From Leptotrichia trevisanii DSM 22070 (GTDB lineage Bacteria > Fusobacteriota > Fusobacteriia > Fusobacteriales > Leptotrichiaceae): a stretch of 64,000 bases of DNA. The DNA is taken from assembly GCF_000482505.1 (NCBI RefSeq), contig NZ_AXVL01000011.1:1-64000 (forward strand). Reading direction: 5' to 3'. Under the pieces are notes generated by a model. The model did not search any database, was not told the origin of the DNA, and saw only the letters and a list, made by a program, of their open reading frames with translations. Within the stretch, counting starts at the first letter, position 1. Each line of letters begins with the position of its first letter. This document shows, piece after piece, positions 1 through 9,427 of this stretch. The translations under genes were made by a program, and so were the position numbers.

Positions 1-77
1 ATTTATCTTTTACACATTGTTGCTTCTTCTATTCTTATCTCAATTGTCCTGCGACACATTTCGTATCGACAGGATAT

Positions 78-106
78 ATATTATCATAATTAGATTTCTT
101 TGTCAA
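78..106 (-). promoter_or_regulatory. Leftward promoter at the window edge
   Basis: Read on the minus strand there is a TTGACA hexamer (101-106) and a TAATAT hexamer (78-83) separated by 17 nt, a near-consensus sigma-70 promoter. Transcription would leave the window to the left. The first ~50 nt of the transcript can fold into a bulged hairpin (TCCTG...CAGGA arms) and contain a very short ORF without a Shine-Dalgarno. The gene served is outside the window. Confidence 0.55.
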
Positions 107-222
107 CTACTTTTTTTCATTTTATTTGGATTTTTTCATATTTTCATTCGCAGTCTGTTTTTTATTTCTTAGAAAGTGCTTATTATTTCTTGATTTTTAA
201 ACTATTGTTTCAATAAATTATT

Positions 223-1281
223 TTAGTTTATTTCAAGATATTTATTTAATATTTCGATGCTTTTCATGTAATTTTCTGTAAGACTTTTGTTATTTTTATA
301 AAATAGTTTTATAAATTTTTGATTATTTTTTTCAAGTAAACATTGTAATATGTTATCAAATTCAGATTTTTCATTTTTTGAATTCGATTTTTTTTCAATG
401 TATATTAGAATATCAAAGTTACTATGTTTAATGAAATCTTCTATTACTAGATTTTTTTGATGATTTTGAGTTATTGAAAAAGTTTGCAAGGAGGAAAATT
501 CGGTATCTATAAAAGTTAGTTTATCGGCATTTTTGATAGATTCCAATATTCTTCTATTGTGTTCATAAGCGATATCGCTGTAATCAGAGTATTGGATATT
601 TTCTATGTGATTCTGCAATTCTTCCTTTATATACTCTTTTCTATATTCTTTTACATAAGTTGTGTTGTAGTAATTGGATAATTTATGAGTTAAATTAGTT
701 TTTCCCGAGTGTTCTGAACCGATTATTGCTACTTTTAAGACAAAAAATTCCCTTACATATTTTGGGATAAAAAACCAGTTTTTGTATGGGTTTTTTCTTA
801 TTTCAGTTGCACTGATATGAAAATTGTTTCTATTTATGTCTATTAATTGAATTTCTAAATTTTTATTGAAAGTTTTTTCAAAATTTGACAATGTTAAAAA
901 ATTATTTTTATAGTTTTCCACATCTTGAGTTTCATTTGTAAAAATTACATCCACTTTAATTTTATTTTTTAAAAGAGTTTCCTGTACCCTCTCACTCCAT
1001 AATTTCCAGCCATTTGGATAAAATGGGATTCCATCTTCTGCAAGATGTATTATTTTTATGTTTTTCTGATGTTTAAAAGTTTTTTCTACAAATCTGATTC
1101 TATCTTTTATGGTTGGCATTTTCTTCATCTTTGATTCTTTAAATAATTTTTTGTCCCTGTCGTCATCGGTACATACAACAACATACAAATTTTCTACATA
1201 ACCGCTGGCTCTTTGGATAAAATCAACATGTCCAATGTGCAGTGGATAAAATTTTCCAAATATTATTCCATTTTTTTGCAT
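223..1281 (-). CDS. nadR: NadR-like bifunctional NMN adenylyltransferase / ribosylnicotinamide kinase
   Basis: NAD salvage enzyme: nicotinamide riboside is phosphorylated to NMN, which is adenylylated to NAD+. The N-terminal nucleotidyltransferase domain shows GKFYPLHIGH (residues 9-18) and ISATEIR (156-162), the two signatures of NMN adenylyltransferases. The C-terminal kinase domain begins with a Walker A loop, GSEHSGKT (188-195). I see no N-terminal helix-turn-helix, so unlike enterobacterial NadR this is probably an enzyme only, not a repressor. At 352 aa it is complete for the HTH-less form. The ATG follows a good AAGGAG. It is the last gene of a minus-strand series and is separated from rmuC by a repeat-bearing gap. 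Confidence 0.88.
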   Translation of the reverse strand: MQKNGIIFGKFYPLHIGHVDFIQRASGYVENLYVVVCTDDDRDKKLFKESKMKKMPTIKDRIRFVEKTFKHQKNIKIIHLAEDGIPFYPNGWKLWSERVQETLLKNKIKVDVIFTNETQDVENYKNNFLTLSNFEKTFNKNLEIQLIDINRNNFHISATEIRKNPYKNWFFIPKYVREFFVLKVAIIGSEHSGKTNLTHKLSNYYNTTYVKEYRKEYIKEELQNHIENIQYSDYSDIAYEHNRRILESIKNADKLTFIDTEFSSLQTFSITQNHQKNLVIEDFIKHSNFDILIYIEKKSNSKNEKSEFDNILQCLLEKNNQKFIKLFYKNNKSLTENYMKSIEILNKYLEIN

Positions 1282-1306
1282 TTTTTATTTTTTCTCCTTT
1301 TTGAAC

Positions 1307-1410
1307 TAATACTATTTCCCATTTAATATAGTAGAAATTGGCTAAAACTGTTTTTTTTACAAAATTTAGTGCAAATATATAAAATTTAATTTTAAATGGG
1401 ATTTAGTATA
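1307..1410. repeat. Inverted copies of a 20-bp repeat motif between nadR and rmuC
   Basis: Positions 1307-1326 read TAATACTATTTCCCATTTAA. The reverse complement of 1392-1410 reads TATACTAAATCCCATTTAA. The pair faces inward around about 65 bp of AT-rich DNA, giving a ~104-bp element with terminal inverted repeats. Two further copies in direct orientation lie at 35711-35730 and 36053-36072. The form suggests a small non-autonomous element or scattered REP-like repeat; no coding capacity is visible. Confidence 0.55.
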
Positions 1411-1439
1411 ACTTTTTTGTTAAATTTTATCAGATTCAT

Positions 1440-2882
1440 TTATTCTTCAATTTCTAAAATCTTTAAATTTTCTGCATTATTATTTCCTATTTTTTCTTCA
1501 AATTTTGCATTTGAAATCTCTGTAAATCTTTTGCTTATTTTATTTGAAGTTGTGTTAATCTCTTTTACATCTTTGGAAACTTTTTCAATGTCTTTTTGGA
1601 GATTGTCCCAACGAGTACGGTATCTTGTAAATTCAGTATTCAATTTTTCCAATTCCTGCTGGATTATATTTGCGTATTTGTCACGTTCCAAGTTTGTCAT
1701 CATAACTTGAATTACTGTCAATACTGAAATTAATGTTGTTGGTGAGGCTATTCGTACATTTTTTTTGTAGGCATATTCTATTATATCTGTATGGTAAGCA
1801 TTTATTTCGGCAAAAATTGCTTCAGCAGGGAGAAATAATATTGCCTGTTCACTCGTTTCATTTTTTATTATATATTTTGAGGAAATTGCATCTATATGTT
1901 TTTTTAAATCACTTACAAAATCTTTTCTGGCATTTTCCCTTTCAATTTGAGATAATTCATTATTATACATTTTTCTATAATTTTCCAATGGAAATTTTGA
2001 ATCAACTGTGATATTTCCAAGTGGTTCTGGAGTGAAAATAATGGAATCAACAATTGTTCCATTTGAAAGTTTGTATTGTTTCTGATAAAGTTTGTCGTTT
2101 TTTTCTCCAAAAACTGAAGATAATATTTGATAAAGCTGGATTTCCCCAAAAATTCCACGGCTTTTTTTATCAGTTAAAATATCTTGAAGCGAAACAACAT
2201 TACTTGATAACGCTTCTATTTTTTTCTGTGCCTCGTCAATCTTACTCAAACGCTCTAACACACTTCCAAAGGTTTTTGTCGTTTCCTCAAATCCTTTTGA
2301 TAAACGTTCTTCCACTTTCATATTCATTACATCAAGCCTGTTTTCAATTTTCTGGCTTAATTTTTCAAAATTTTCATTTATATTTTGAGTAAGTCCATCC
2401 TTGAACTCGTTTATATTTTTTGTCAAATTATGATTATTTTCATTCATTACACCTGTTAATGCTGTATTGTTTTCATTTAATCGAACTGACAGTTTTTGAA
2501 TGTTATTATTCATGCTGGAAGTTAGAAGTTGACTGTTTTCAGTATGATTTTTGGATAATAACTGGTTATTGTCGTTCATTGTGCCACTTAAATTTTGTCC
2601 TAATTCGTTAAATCTTAAAAGTAATTTTTCATTGTTTGCAGATAATATGTTTCCTAAATTACTTACTCCTTCTAGCAAATTATTTTTTGTATTAAGACTT
2701 ATTGTTTTTTCAATTTCATCAAATTTTTTCTTATTTTCCTCAAAATTTTGGCGATTATTTTCATTAATTTGGTTTAACAGCATTTTTTCTTCATTTTCAA
2801 TATTTTTTTTATTAAGAAAAATAATTGTTCCAACGACTGTAAGGATATTTATTATTGCGATAATTACTATTATTGCTATCAT
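1440..2882 (-). CDS. rmuC: RmuC-family DNA recombination protein
   Basis: 480 aa. A single N-terminal membrane anchor (about 2-24) is followed by a long Asn/Lys/Glu-rich coiled coil with repeated N-[EN]-N-[HN] turns (about 25-230), then the RmuC domain (about 235-430) with the family segment KKSRGIFGEIQLYQIL and the DSKFPLENY motif. RmuC proteins are predicted membrane-tethered nuclease-like factors that limit inversions and rearrangements between short inverted repeats. A GAGGAA Shine-Dalgarno precedes the ATG. It lies 19 nt after the BrkB-like gene and is probably cotranscribed. Family assignment is firm; the molecular activity is known only from E. coli genetics. Confidence 0.88.
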   Translation of the reverse strand: MIAIIVIIAIINILTVVGTIIFLNKKNIENEEKMLLNQINENNRQNFEENKKKFDEIEKTISLNTKNNLLEGVSNLGNILSANNEKLLLRFNELGQNLSGTMNDNNQLLSKNHTENSQLLTSSMNNNIQKLSVRLNENNTALTGVMNENNHNLTKNINEFKDGLTQNINENFEKLSQKIENRLDVMNMKVEERLSKGFEETTKTFGSVLERLSKIDEAQKKIEALSSNVVSLQDILTDKKSRGIFGEIQLYQILSSVFGEKNDKLYQKQYKLSNGTIVDSIIFTPEPLGNITVDSKFPLENYRKMYNNELSQIERENARKDFVSDLKKHIDAISSKYIIKNETSEQAILFLPAEAIFAEINAYHTDIIEYAYKKNVRIASPTTLISVLTVIQVMMTNLERDKYANIIQQELEKLNTEFTRYRTRWDNLQKDIEKVSKDVKEINTTSNKISKRFTEISNAKFEEKIGNNNAENLKILEIEE

Positions 2883-2901
2883 TTTTATTCCTCTTTTCTA
2901 A

Positions 2902-4470
2902 TTAAAAGAATTTCCAAGTTCCGTCTTCATATCTCACTTTTTTTTGTGTATTTTCAGAATTTTTATCTTCTGTTTTAGAAGTTTGAGCTTCAGGTTCACG
3001 ATTGATTTTTTCTTTTCGTATTATTTTTGGAGAATCTTTTACTTGTGAATTTTCATTTTTTTGTTTTGAAATTTGAAAATCTATTGTTAATTCTTTAGAT
3101 TTTCTTGATTTTATCGGATTTTGAAAATGTTCAGACTGTCCTGATTCTGAATAAGATGCTTCCTCTTTTTCAGGTGTATTGTCACTTTCAAACTCTGGTT
3201 CAGGACTTTCTATTTTTTTCATTGCCAACTTTTCTCTTATTTTTTCAAGAAGTTTTTGATCTTCCCCATTCAGATTGTCAAAAATATTTTCATAATATTC
3301 GATATTCTTTGTATCAAATTTTCTCATAAATTCTCTAATTGTTATGGACTCTGGGCTATATGCAACTTGATACTGGCTGTCTGAATTTTTATCATAAAAG
3401 ACTTCATTGATAAATCCCATTTTTTCCAAGTCCGACAGAACTTCTTTTACAAAGAACACTTCCATTCCCAATCTATCCGTTAATTTTTGATATGTAAAAG
3501 ATTCCTTTTTTTCAACAAAATTTTTAATAATCAAGGATAAAATTAAAATTCCAGCTTCTCTTTTTACTTTTATCGGCATTTCAATTTTTTCGCTGTATAA
3601 AAATTCATCAGATGTCTGAATTGAAAAGGCTATTTGTGCACCAAGCAGAATTGTTACCCAGACATACTGTACCCAGATTAAGAAAATAGGGATTAATGCT
3701 AAACTTCCATAAATTATATTGTATCTTGTAATTGACGACTGTAATAATAAAAACAGCAATTTCCATCCAAAAGTAAGTAATGTTGTTACAACTCCTGCAT
3801 AAACAGCTGGCTTTACTTTCACATTTGTATTTGGAATGATGTAAAATAAATAGCTGAACAGGATAATGTACGTCGCAGGCCCGAATAATCCGATGAATAA
3901 GTTCATAATTACTACATTTTCAGAAAAATGTTTTGCGATTTCTTCGACTGCTACTGAATTTAAAGCTGATAACAGCACAAAAAATATTGGCCCTAAAAAT
4001 ATAATTGCAATATAGTCAACAACTCTTCTCGTAATTGATCTTTTTTTATTTATTTTCCATATTTTATTAAATGAATTTTCCAATGTTATTAAAACTTTTA
4101 CTGCCGAATAAATTAAAATAACAATCCCAACCCCAGTTAATATGCTACTTTCCGTAGACAAAAGAAGCCTTTGGGCAACATCCACAATTGCTCTTAAAAA
4201 GCTGTTATTTCCTGGCCATAACTCAAAAAACTTCTGTATAAATATTTTATCCAGTCCAAATCCCTTTGTAATTCCTAATACAAGGGCAACTACCGGGAAA
4301 ATTGCAAGAAGCGAATAATAAGTCAAGGAAATTGCAAGTATCTGCGTTTCTCCATCACGGTAATTTCTGTAAATCAAATAAATCATTCTTTTTATTTCAT
4401 CTAATTTTTTCTTAAACCTACCTTCTTTTACCTCTTTTTTCTGTTTTTGAAAATCTTTCTTTTCTTTCAT
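2902..4470 (-). CDS. YihY/BrkB-family inner-membrane protein
   Basis: 522 aa with six predicted membrane helices in residues ~40-270 and typical family elements (GETQILAISLTYYSLLAIFP near residue 40; IYGSLALIPIFLIWVQYVWV near 250). A winged-helix-like segment follows (YQKLTDRLGMEVFFVKEVL, ~325-345), then a long charged, low-complexity tail (about 400-522) rich in Lys, Glu and Ser. The family was once called ribonuclease BN, but that activity belongs to another protein and the role of YihY proteins is unknown. The cytoplasmic tail is longer than usual. Confidence 0.8.
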   Translation of the reverse strand: MKEKKDFQKQKKEVKEGRFKKKLDEIKRMIYLIYRNYRDGETQILAISLTYYSLLAIFPVVALVLGITKGFGLDKIFIQKFFELWPGNNSFLRAIVDVAQRLLLSTESSILTGVGIVILIYSAVKVLITLENSFNKIWKINKKRSITRRVVDYIAIIFLGPIFFVLLSALNSVAVEEIAKHFSENVVIMNLFIGLFGPATYIILFSYLFYIIPNTNVKVKPAVYAGVVTTLLTFGWKLLFLLLQSSITRYNIIYGSLALIPIFLIWVQYVWVTILLGAQIAFSIQTSDEFLYSEKIEMPIKVKREAGILILSLIIKNFVEKKESFTYQKLTDRLGMEVFFVKEVLSDLEKMGFINEVFYDKNSDSQYQVAYSPESITIREFMRKFDTKNIEYYENIFDNLNGEDQKLLEKIREKLAMKKIESPEPEFESDNTPEKEEASYSESGQSEHFQNPIKSRKSKELTIDFQISKQKNENSQVKDSPKIIRKEKINREPEAQTSKTEDKNSENTQKKVRYEDGTWKFF

Positions 4471-4507
4471 AAATTTTTCTCCATTATACTTTTATTTTTG
4501 TTTAAAT

Positions 4508-5698
4508 TTATCCAAAATTAAAATATTCCTTTTCTTCAAAAATTTCATCCATAATTTCATCATAATTTTCAATTTTTGCCTCTTCTGCCAGCACATCTTT
4601 CAGCTTAGGATTTGTAACTGGATGTTTTGGAGCAAAAATTACACACGAATCCTCATACGGTTCAATGGATTTCTCATAAGTCTCTATTTCCTTTGCAATT
4701 TCAATTATTTCCGTCTTGTCCATTCCAATAAGAGGCCTAAATACTGGCAATTTTTCTACAGAAGCATTTGTACACGTAAGTCCTCCCATTGTCTGTGAAG
4801 CAACTTGCCCAAGACTTTCTCCTGTAATTAAAGCCTGATACTGCATAGTATTCGACAATCTTTCAGCTAGACGCATCATAGCCCGTCTTGTTAAAATTGT
4901 AGCCAAATCTTTTTTTGTCTGAGTATTTATCGCTTCCTGAATTTTTAGTATATTTAACGAGTAAAGTCTCGTTTTTCCAACATAAAGTGATAAAATGTCA
5001 GTCAGTTCCTTTACTTTTTCAAGAGCCTGTCGGCTTGTGAACGGAAAGCTGTGAAATGTGATGAAGTTTAATCTCATCCCTCTTTTTGCCATCATGAATG
5101 AAGCAACTGGACTATCTATTCCACCCGATAACAGAACAAGCCCCTTTCCTGTTGATCCAAGAGGAAGTCCTCCATAAGTTTTTATTCTATCTGTGTAAAT
5201 ATAAACATTTTTTCTAATGTCTATATTTATCATAACATCTGGATCTTTCATTTTAACTTTTTCAAACGGACTGTTTACAAGTACATGTCCTCCAAGTTCA
5301 CGTGCATAGTCCATAGATTTTTTCTCAAATCCCTTGTTACTTCGGTTAACCGTTATTTTAAAGGTTCTGGCTCCATTTTCATAAGCATAGTTTGCAAATT
5401 CTAATACTTTTTCCTTTATAAATTCATCATTTCTTTCAACTTTTGCCGACTGATTAAGTCCGACTATTCCAAAAACTTTTTTTAACTTATCTGTCACTTC
5501 ATCTAAATTTTCAGGATTTATTAAGACATATAGTTTTGACAAATCATCAAATAATTGATAATCAAATCCCTTTAGCACCTTATTAATTTTATTTCTTAAT
5601 TTCTTTTCAAATTGCCCTCTATTTTTCCCCTTTAGCGATAACTCCCCGTATGAAAGCCCTACCGCATTCAATAAATTTTTATCAGTATAATTGTTCAT
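4508..5698 (-). CDS. thiI: tRNA 4-thiouridine synthetase / thiamine thiazole sulfurtransferase
   Basis: ThiI adenylates U8 of tRNA and accepts sulfur from a cysteine desulfurase, giving s4U8; it can also supply sulfur for thiamine. Visible parts: an N-terminal ferredoxin-like and THUMP region (~1-165), and a PP-loop ATPase with LLSGGIDSPVASFMMAKRG and the downstream FAPKHP segment. There is no C-terminal rhodanese domain, as in Gram-positive-type ThiI. I place the start at ATG 5698 (396 aa), because AAAGGA lies just upstream and would be coding if the upstream TTG at 5719 were used. It is 32 nt downstream of the cysteine desulfurase gene, its expected sulfur donor. Confidence 0.92.
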   Translation of the reverse strand: MNNYTDKNLLNAVGLSYGELSLKGKNRGQFEKKLRNKINKVLKGFDYQLFDDLSKLYVLINPENLDEVTDKLKKVFGIVGLNQSAKVERNDEFIKEKVLEFANYAYENGARTFKITVNRSNKGFEKKSMDYARELGGHVLVNSPFEKVKMKDPDVMINIDIRKNVYIYTDRIKTYGGLPLGSTGKGLVLLSGGIDSPVASFMMAKRGMRLNFITFHSFPFTSRQALEKVKELTDILSLYVGKTRLYSLNILKIQEAINTQTKKDLATILTRRAMMRLAERLSNTMQYQALITGESLGQVASQTMGGLTCTNASVEKLPVFRPLIGMDKTEIIEIAKEIETYEKSIEPYEDSCVIFAPKHPVTNPKLKDVLAEEAKIENYDEIMDEIFEEKEYFNFG

Positions 5699-5730
5699 CT
5701 CTTTCCTTTCTATTTTCAAATAAAAAAATA

Positions 5731-6879
5731 TTATCTCATTTTCCTTATTCTTTCCACACTTTCCTTCAGTCTTTTCACAACTTCATCAATTTCTTCTTCC
5801 GTATTGTCCCGTGAAAAACTGAATCTTATCGCTCCATCCAGCTCTGATTGAGTAAGTCCCATAACTTCAAGTATTCTGCTGTTCCCTTTTTTTGATGAAC
5901 AGGCCGAGCCTGTGGAAACATAAATCTGGTACATTCCTAAAAAATGTGTCAACACCTCGCCTTTTGTACCGTTAAACGATACATTCAATACTTTTGGACT
6001 TGATTTTTGGGGACTAAGCAAGGAATTAAATTTTATATTTGTAATTTTTTCAGAAATTTTATCTGCAAGCATTTCCTTTAATTTTTGCGAATACTCCATT
6101 TCCTTTTTTTCTTCCTTTGTCAAAATTTCCACAGCCTTTGCAAACGCCAGAATCAGTTCCGTAGGCATTGTTCTTTTCACAATACCATTTTCAGCATTTG
6201 AGCCAAAAATTACATCTGTTATTTTTACACGTTTATTTATATAAACTGCTCCAATTCCTTTTGGCGCATAAATTTTATGCCCGCTTACCGTTATTGCATC
6301 CACAGGAATTTTGTCAAATTTTATGTTTGTACATCCTAATCCCTGCACAAAATCAGTATGAAAATATGTATCCTTACTTTTTCTATGAATAATCCCAGAA
6401 ATTTTCTTCAAGTCCTGAATCGCTCCAGTTTCACTATTTACTGCCCCAATCGAAACTATTGCTGTATCTTCCCTAATCGCATTTTCAAGTTCCTCAAGAT
6501 TTACGAATCCATCCTTATCCACATTCAGATAATCCACTTCAAAGCCTATATTTTCATAATGTCTAAACACCTCATAAACTGACGGGTGTTCAATTTTTGT
6601 TGTAACTAGATGTTTTTTTGTACGTGAATTTGCATTAATAATTCCCTGCAATACAAGGTTGTTACCATCTCCGCCGCCTGCTGTAAAGTAAATTCTGTCA
6701 GCTTCCACTTTTAAATAATCAGCTACCGTCTTTTTGGCATTTTTTATCTTTAATAGAATTTTATGGGAAAAATCGTGAATTGCATCAGGATTTGCATAAT
6801 TTTCCTCCAACGTCTGAACTAACACATCTATAACTTCCTTACGTGGCTTTGTGCTGGCTGAATTATCCAAATAAATCAT
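5731..6879 (-). CDS. Cysteine desulfurase, NifS/IscS class (likely ThiI partner)
   Basis: 382-aa PLP enzyme releasing sulfur from cysteine as a persulfide. The N-terminus MIYLDNSASTKPR is typical. The PLP lysine sits in TVSGHKIYAPKG, and the persulfide cysteine in STGSACSSKKGNSRI. The start is ATG 6879, preceded at about 6 nt by AAGGAGG (6883-6889); an upstream TTG at 6897 lies 5' of that site. Being directly upstream of thiI, and the only desulfurase gene here, it probably feeds tRNA thiolation. No IscU or SufU scaffold is adjacent. Confidence 0.92.
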   Translation of the reverse strand: MIYLDNSASTKPRKEVIDVLVQTLEENYANPDAIHDFSHKILLKIKNAKKTVADYLKVEADRIYFTAGGGDGNNLVLQGIINANSRTKKHLVTTKIEHPSVYEVFRHYENIGFEVDYLNVDKDGFVNLEELENAIREDTAIVSIGAVNSETGAIQDLKKISGIIHRKSKDTYFHTDFVQGLGCTNIKFDKIPVDAITVSGHKIYAPKGIGAVYINKRVKITDVIFGSNAENGIVKRTMPTELILAFAKAVEILTKEEKKEMEYSQKLKEMLADKISEKITNIKFNSLLSPQKSSPKVLNVSFNGTKGEVLTHFLGMYQIYVSTGSACSSKKGNSRILEVMGLTQSELDGAIRFSFSRDNTEEEIDEVVKRLKESVERIRKMR

Positions 6880-6911
6880 TTTTCCTCCTTGTTTCAAATT
6901 ATACTCAAACT

Positions 6912-6956
6912 TTTAAAATCAGATTACTTCAAATTAGGCAAAACTCTGATTTTAAA
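6912..6956 (-). promoter_or_regulatory. 12-bp perfect inverted repeat in the cysteine desulfurase leader
   Basis: TTTAAAATCAGA (6912-6923) and TCTGATTTTAAA (6945-6956) are exact reverse complements separated by 21 nt. The repeat lies about 30-75 nt upstream of the desulfurase start codon. It could be a leader hairpin or an operator; no U-run follows on the minus strand, so it is not a standard terminator. Confidence 0.45.
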
Positions 6957-7050
6957 GTAATTTTACTGTTCCATATTTTGTGAAAATTAAATTATTATAA
7001 ATTCTTGTTTTTATTATACTATATTTTATGAAATTTATCAAAAATAAATA

Positions 7051-7121
7051 AGTGAAAAACGGAGCTTTTTAATAAAAATTGTCCCGTCATACAAACAATT
7101 TTCACTTTTACTCCGTTTATT
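7051..7121 (-). terminator. Terminator-like hairpin after sppA
   Basis: Arms AAACGGAG (7057-7064) and CTCCGTTT (7111-7118) enclose a second complementary pair (AAAATTG / CAATTTT). On the minus strand the stem starts just after the sppA stop codon and ends in a short T-rich stretch. Confidence 0.6.
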
Positions 7122-7122
7122 T

Positions 7123-8907
7123 TTAATACAAATTTAATTTATATGTTAAATAATATAGTGGTTTATTTTGATTTTGTACCGCAAAGTCGTATTCGTTAAA
7201 TGCTTTTTTGGCTTGTGGAATATTTTTTTGCAGCTGTGTAGACAGACTGAATTTTTCTGTAACCATTTTTGTAAGTGATTTTAATTTTTGAGAAAAATCC
7301 TCCTCCAGATAAATATTTTCCACAGCATAATTATTACGTAAATTCAAGTCTTTTGCCATTATTTTTATAACTTCATCAAGACTTGCGATTCCATCAACCA
7401 GATTTATGTTTTTGGCTTCATCCCCTAGCCAGATTTTTCCTTGTGCATAGCCTTCAAGAGTATTTTCATCCATTTTACGATTTTTGGAAACACGGGATTT
7501 GAATTCCTTATATGTTTCCTGCATTGATTGAATGATTTTGGCACGGGATTCTTCAGATAGTGGCGTAAAACTGTCATAAATGTCAGAATATTTACCTTTT
7601 GATACTGAATTTGAATGAACTCCAAATTTATCCTGTGCATTATAAAGTTTTGGAACCATTGAAACTACACCAATTGAACCTGTAATTGTGGCATTGTTGG
7701 CAAAAACCTTGTTTCCTGCCATTGAGATGTAATAACCTCCAGAGGCGGTTGTATCAGACATTGATACATAGATTGGAATATTCAGTTTTGTCAGTTCCTG
7801 ATAAATTATTTCAGAGGCAAGTGCTGAACCTCCACCTGAATTTACACGCAACACAATTCCTCTTAAATTTTTAGTCTGCATAGCTTTTTGTACTTTTTGA
7901 AGTATGTTATCCGGGGTTATTACGCCTTCTGTAACATCAGTTGGATCATATAAAATTGAACCTTCGGCATAAATTACAGCTATTGTTCCATTTCTTGAAT
8001 TTCCTACTTTTTCATCTCTTACTCTTTTTTCATAATAGTCATAAATATCCGCAACATTGTCTTCCCTTATATTCAGACGTTTTGTAAAATCAGAAAAATG
8101 CTCAAGTTTATCAACAAAATTTTTATCACGTGCAGCAAATGGTGTCAAGTTCACATCATTTCCATTTACAATATCATTATTTAAAACATTTTTATCAATT
8201 TTACGATTCTTGGAAATATCAGTCACAAATTTCCCATATCTATTTTCCAAGATTCTAGTCAATTCGGAACGCAATTCAGGCGTCATTTCATTTCCAGTAT
8301 AATTTTCCCCATAAGACTTGTAATTTCCAATACGGACAACTTCCATATTTACCCCAAGTTTATCAAATAGTCCCTTATAATAAATATCTGAATAATGGTA
8401 TCCCGTCAAATCAAGGTTCGCCGATGTGGAAGGCACCATAACCACTTCATTTGCAATAGAAGCTAATTTATAATTGGCATTCGTAATATAAGCTCCAAAA
8501 GCATATATTTTTTTATTATTTGCCTTTAATTCTTCAAATTTTTTAGATAATTCCTCTACTTTTGCAGATGATAGATTTATTGTGTCCAAGGCAATAATAA
8601 CTCCCTTTACCTGTTTATTATTCTTTATATCATCCAGGCTATTTAAAATATCCATATATGACAATTTTTCATCTGACAGAAAGTTTGAACCGACAATTTT
8701 ATCTTCTGTAACATCAGAAACATTAAAAAGTATGTATTCATAGCTTTTTTTCATTCTTTCGTTCTTATCTTTGGAACTAAAAATTGCAATTGCAGAAATT
8801 CCAATAATAAAAATTATAAATATAAATAACGAAAGTTTTAGAAAAAATGAATATATTTCTTTTAATGTAAAAATTAAAGCTCTTTTTAAAAAGTTCCAAA
8901 AATTCAT
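7123..8907 (-). CDS. sppA: Signal peptide peptidase SppA, long (67K) type
   Basis: Membrane-bound serine protease that degrades cleaved signal peptides. 594 aa, with one N-terminal transmembrane helix (~10-45) and two tandem ClpP/crotonase-like domains, as in E. coli protease IV. The general-base lysine is likely in the first domain (RIGNYKSYGENYTG, ~195-208). The nucleophile serine is in the second, in DTTASGGYYISMAG (~385-398), after the GGGSALASEIIYQ segment. An AGGAGG Shine-Dalgarno precedes the ATG. It is divergent from the ACT-domain gene and has its own promoter. Confidence 0.9.
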   Translation of the reverse strand: MNFWNFLKRALIFTLKEIYSFFLKLSLFIFIIFIIGISAIAIFSSKDKNERMKKSYEYILFNVSDVTEDKIVGSNFLSDEKLSYMDILNSLDDIKNNKQVKGVIIALDTINLSSAKVEELSKKFEELKANNKKIYAFGAYITNANYKLASIANEVVMVPSTSANLDLTGYHYSDIYYKGLFDKLGVNMEVVRIGNYKSYGENYTGNEMTPELRSELTRILENRYGKFVTDISKNRKIDKNVLNNDIVNGNDVNLTPFAARDKNFVDKLEHFSDFTKRLNIREDNVADIYDYYEKRVRDEKVGNSRNGTIAVIYAEGSILYDPTDVTEGVITPDNILQKVQKAMQTKNLRGIVLRVNSGGGSALASEIIYQELTKLNIPIYVSMSDTTASGGYYISMAGNKVFANNATITGSIGVVSMVPKLYNAQDKFGVHSNSVSKGKYSDIYDSFTPLSEESRAKIIQSMQETYKEFKSRVSKNRKMDENTLEGYAQGKIWLGDEAKNINLVDGIASLDEVIKIMAKDLNLRNNYAVENIYLEEDFSQKLKSLTKMVTEKFSLSTQLQKNIPQAKKAFNEYDFAVQNQNKPLYYLTYKLNLY

Positions 8908-8955
8908 TTTTTATTTTCCTCCTCGCATGATTTTATGTAAATCCAAGTTTTTCAA

Positions 8956-8984
8956 ATTATATCACTTTAAACAATAAATATCAA
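8956..8984 (-). promoter_or_regulatory. sppA promoter
   Basis: On the minus strand TTGATA (8979-8984) is 17 nt upstream of TATAAT (8956-8961), about 50 nt ahead of the sppA ATG. Confidence 0.65.
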
Positions 8985-9030
8985 CAAATAAGTTTTTTTA
9001 TAATTTTAAAGGCAAAGTAAAATTTCCTGC

Positions 9031-9059
9031 TTGCTAAATGCCTAAATTTATGCGATAAT
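9031..9059 (+). promoter_or_regulatory. Promoter of the UPF0237-UPF0210 gene pair
   Basis: TTGCTA (9031-9036), 17-nt spacer, GATAAT (9054-9059). It lies about 40 nt before the ATG of the ACT-domain gene and diverges from the sppA promoter. Confidence 0.5.
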
Positions 9060-9100
9060 TTAACATATTAAGAGTAATAAATCTGCTAGGAGGTATCGGA

Positions 9101-9376
9101 ATGAACGATAGAATTGTTATTACGGTTATTGGAGCCGACAAAACAGGAATTGTCGCAAATGTATCGACAAAATTAAGTGAACTTAGCTTGAATATTATCG
9201 ACATAACACAAAAGGTATTTGAAAATAATATTTTTGCGATGATTATGCTTGTGGAAGCTCCTAAAAATACAGATATGAAAGCATTACAGGAAAAATTTAA
9301 GGATGTTGAGGAAAAAATTGGAGTAAGAGTTTACTTACAGCATGAAAATATTTTCAAGGCAATGCACAGAATATAA
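9101..9376 (+). CDS. ACT-domain protein, UPF0237 family
   Basis: 91 aa, essentially a single ACT domain: RIVITVIGADKTGIVANVST at the N-terminus is the classic ACT ligand-binding loop (D-[KR]-[TP]-G-[IL]-[VA]). UPF0237 genes are conserved immediately upstream of UPF0210 genes in many anaerobes, and that arrangement is seen here with a gap of 51 nt. A small regulatory or allosteric partner of the next protein is a reasonable inference; the ligand is unknown. The AGGAGG Shine-Dalgarno is strong. Confidence 0.9.
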   Translation: MNDRIVITVIGADKTGIVANVSTKLSELSLNIIDITQKVFENNIFAMIMLVEAPKNTDMKALQEKFKDVEEKIGVRVYLQHENIFKAMHRI

Positions 9377-9427
9377 TTTTTTCAGAATTTTTCAAAAGCA
9401 ATTATTTAAGAATTTTAGGAGGGAAAA

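Noticed and set aside
46-59. 18-codon ORF in the leftward leader
   Set aside because: No Shine-Dalgarno and too short to support; treated as leader sequence.
1396-2901. Plus-strand ORFs antisense to rmuC
   Set aside because: Shadows of the Asn-rich coiled coil; Phe/Leu-rich translations without start signals.
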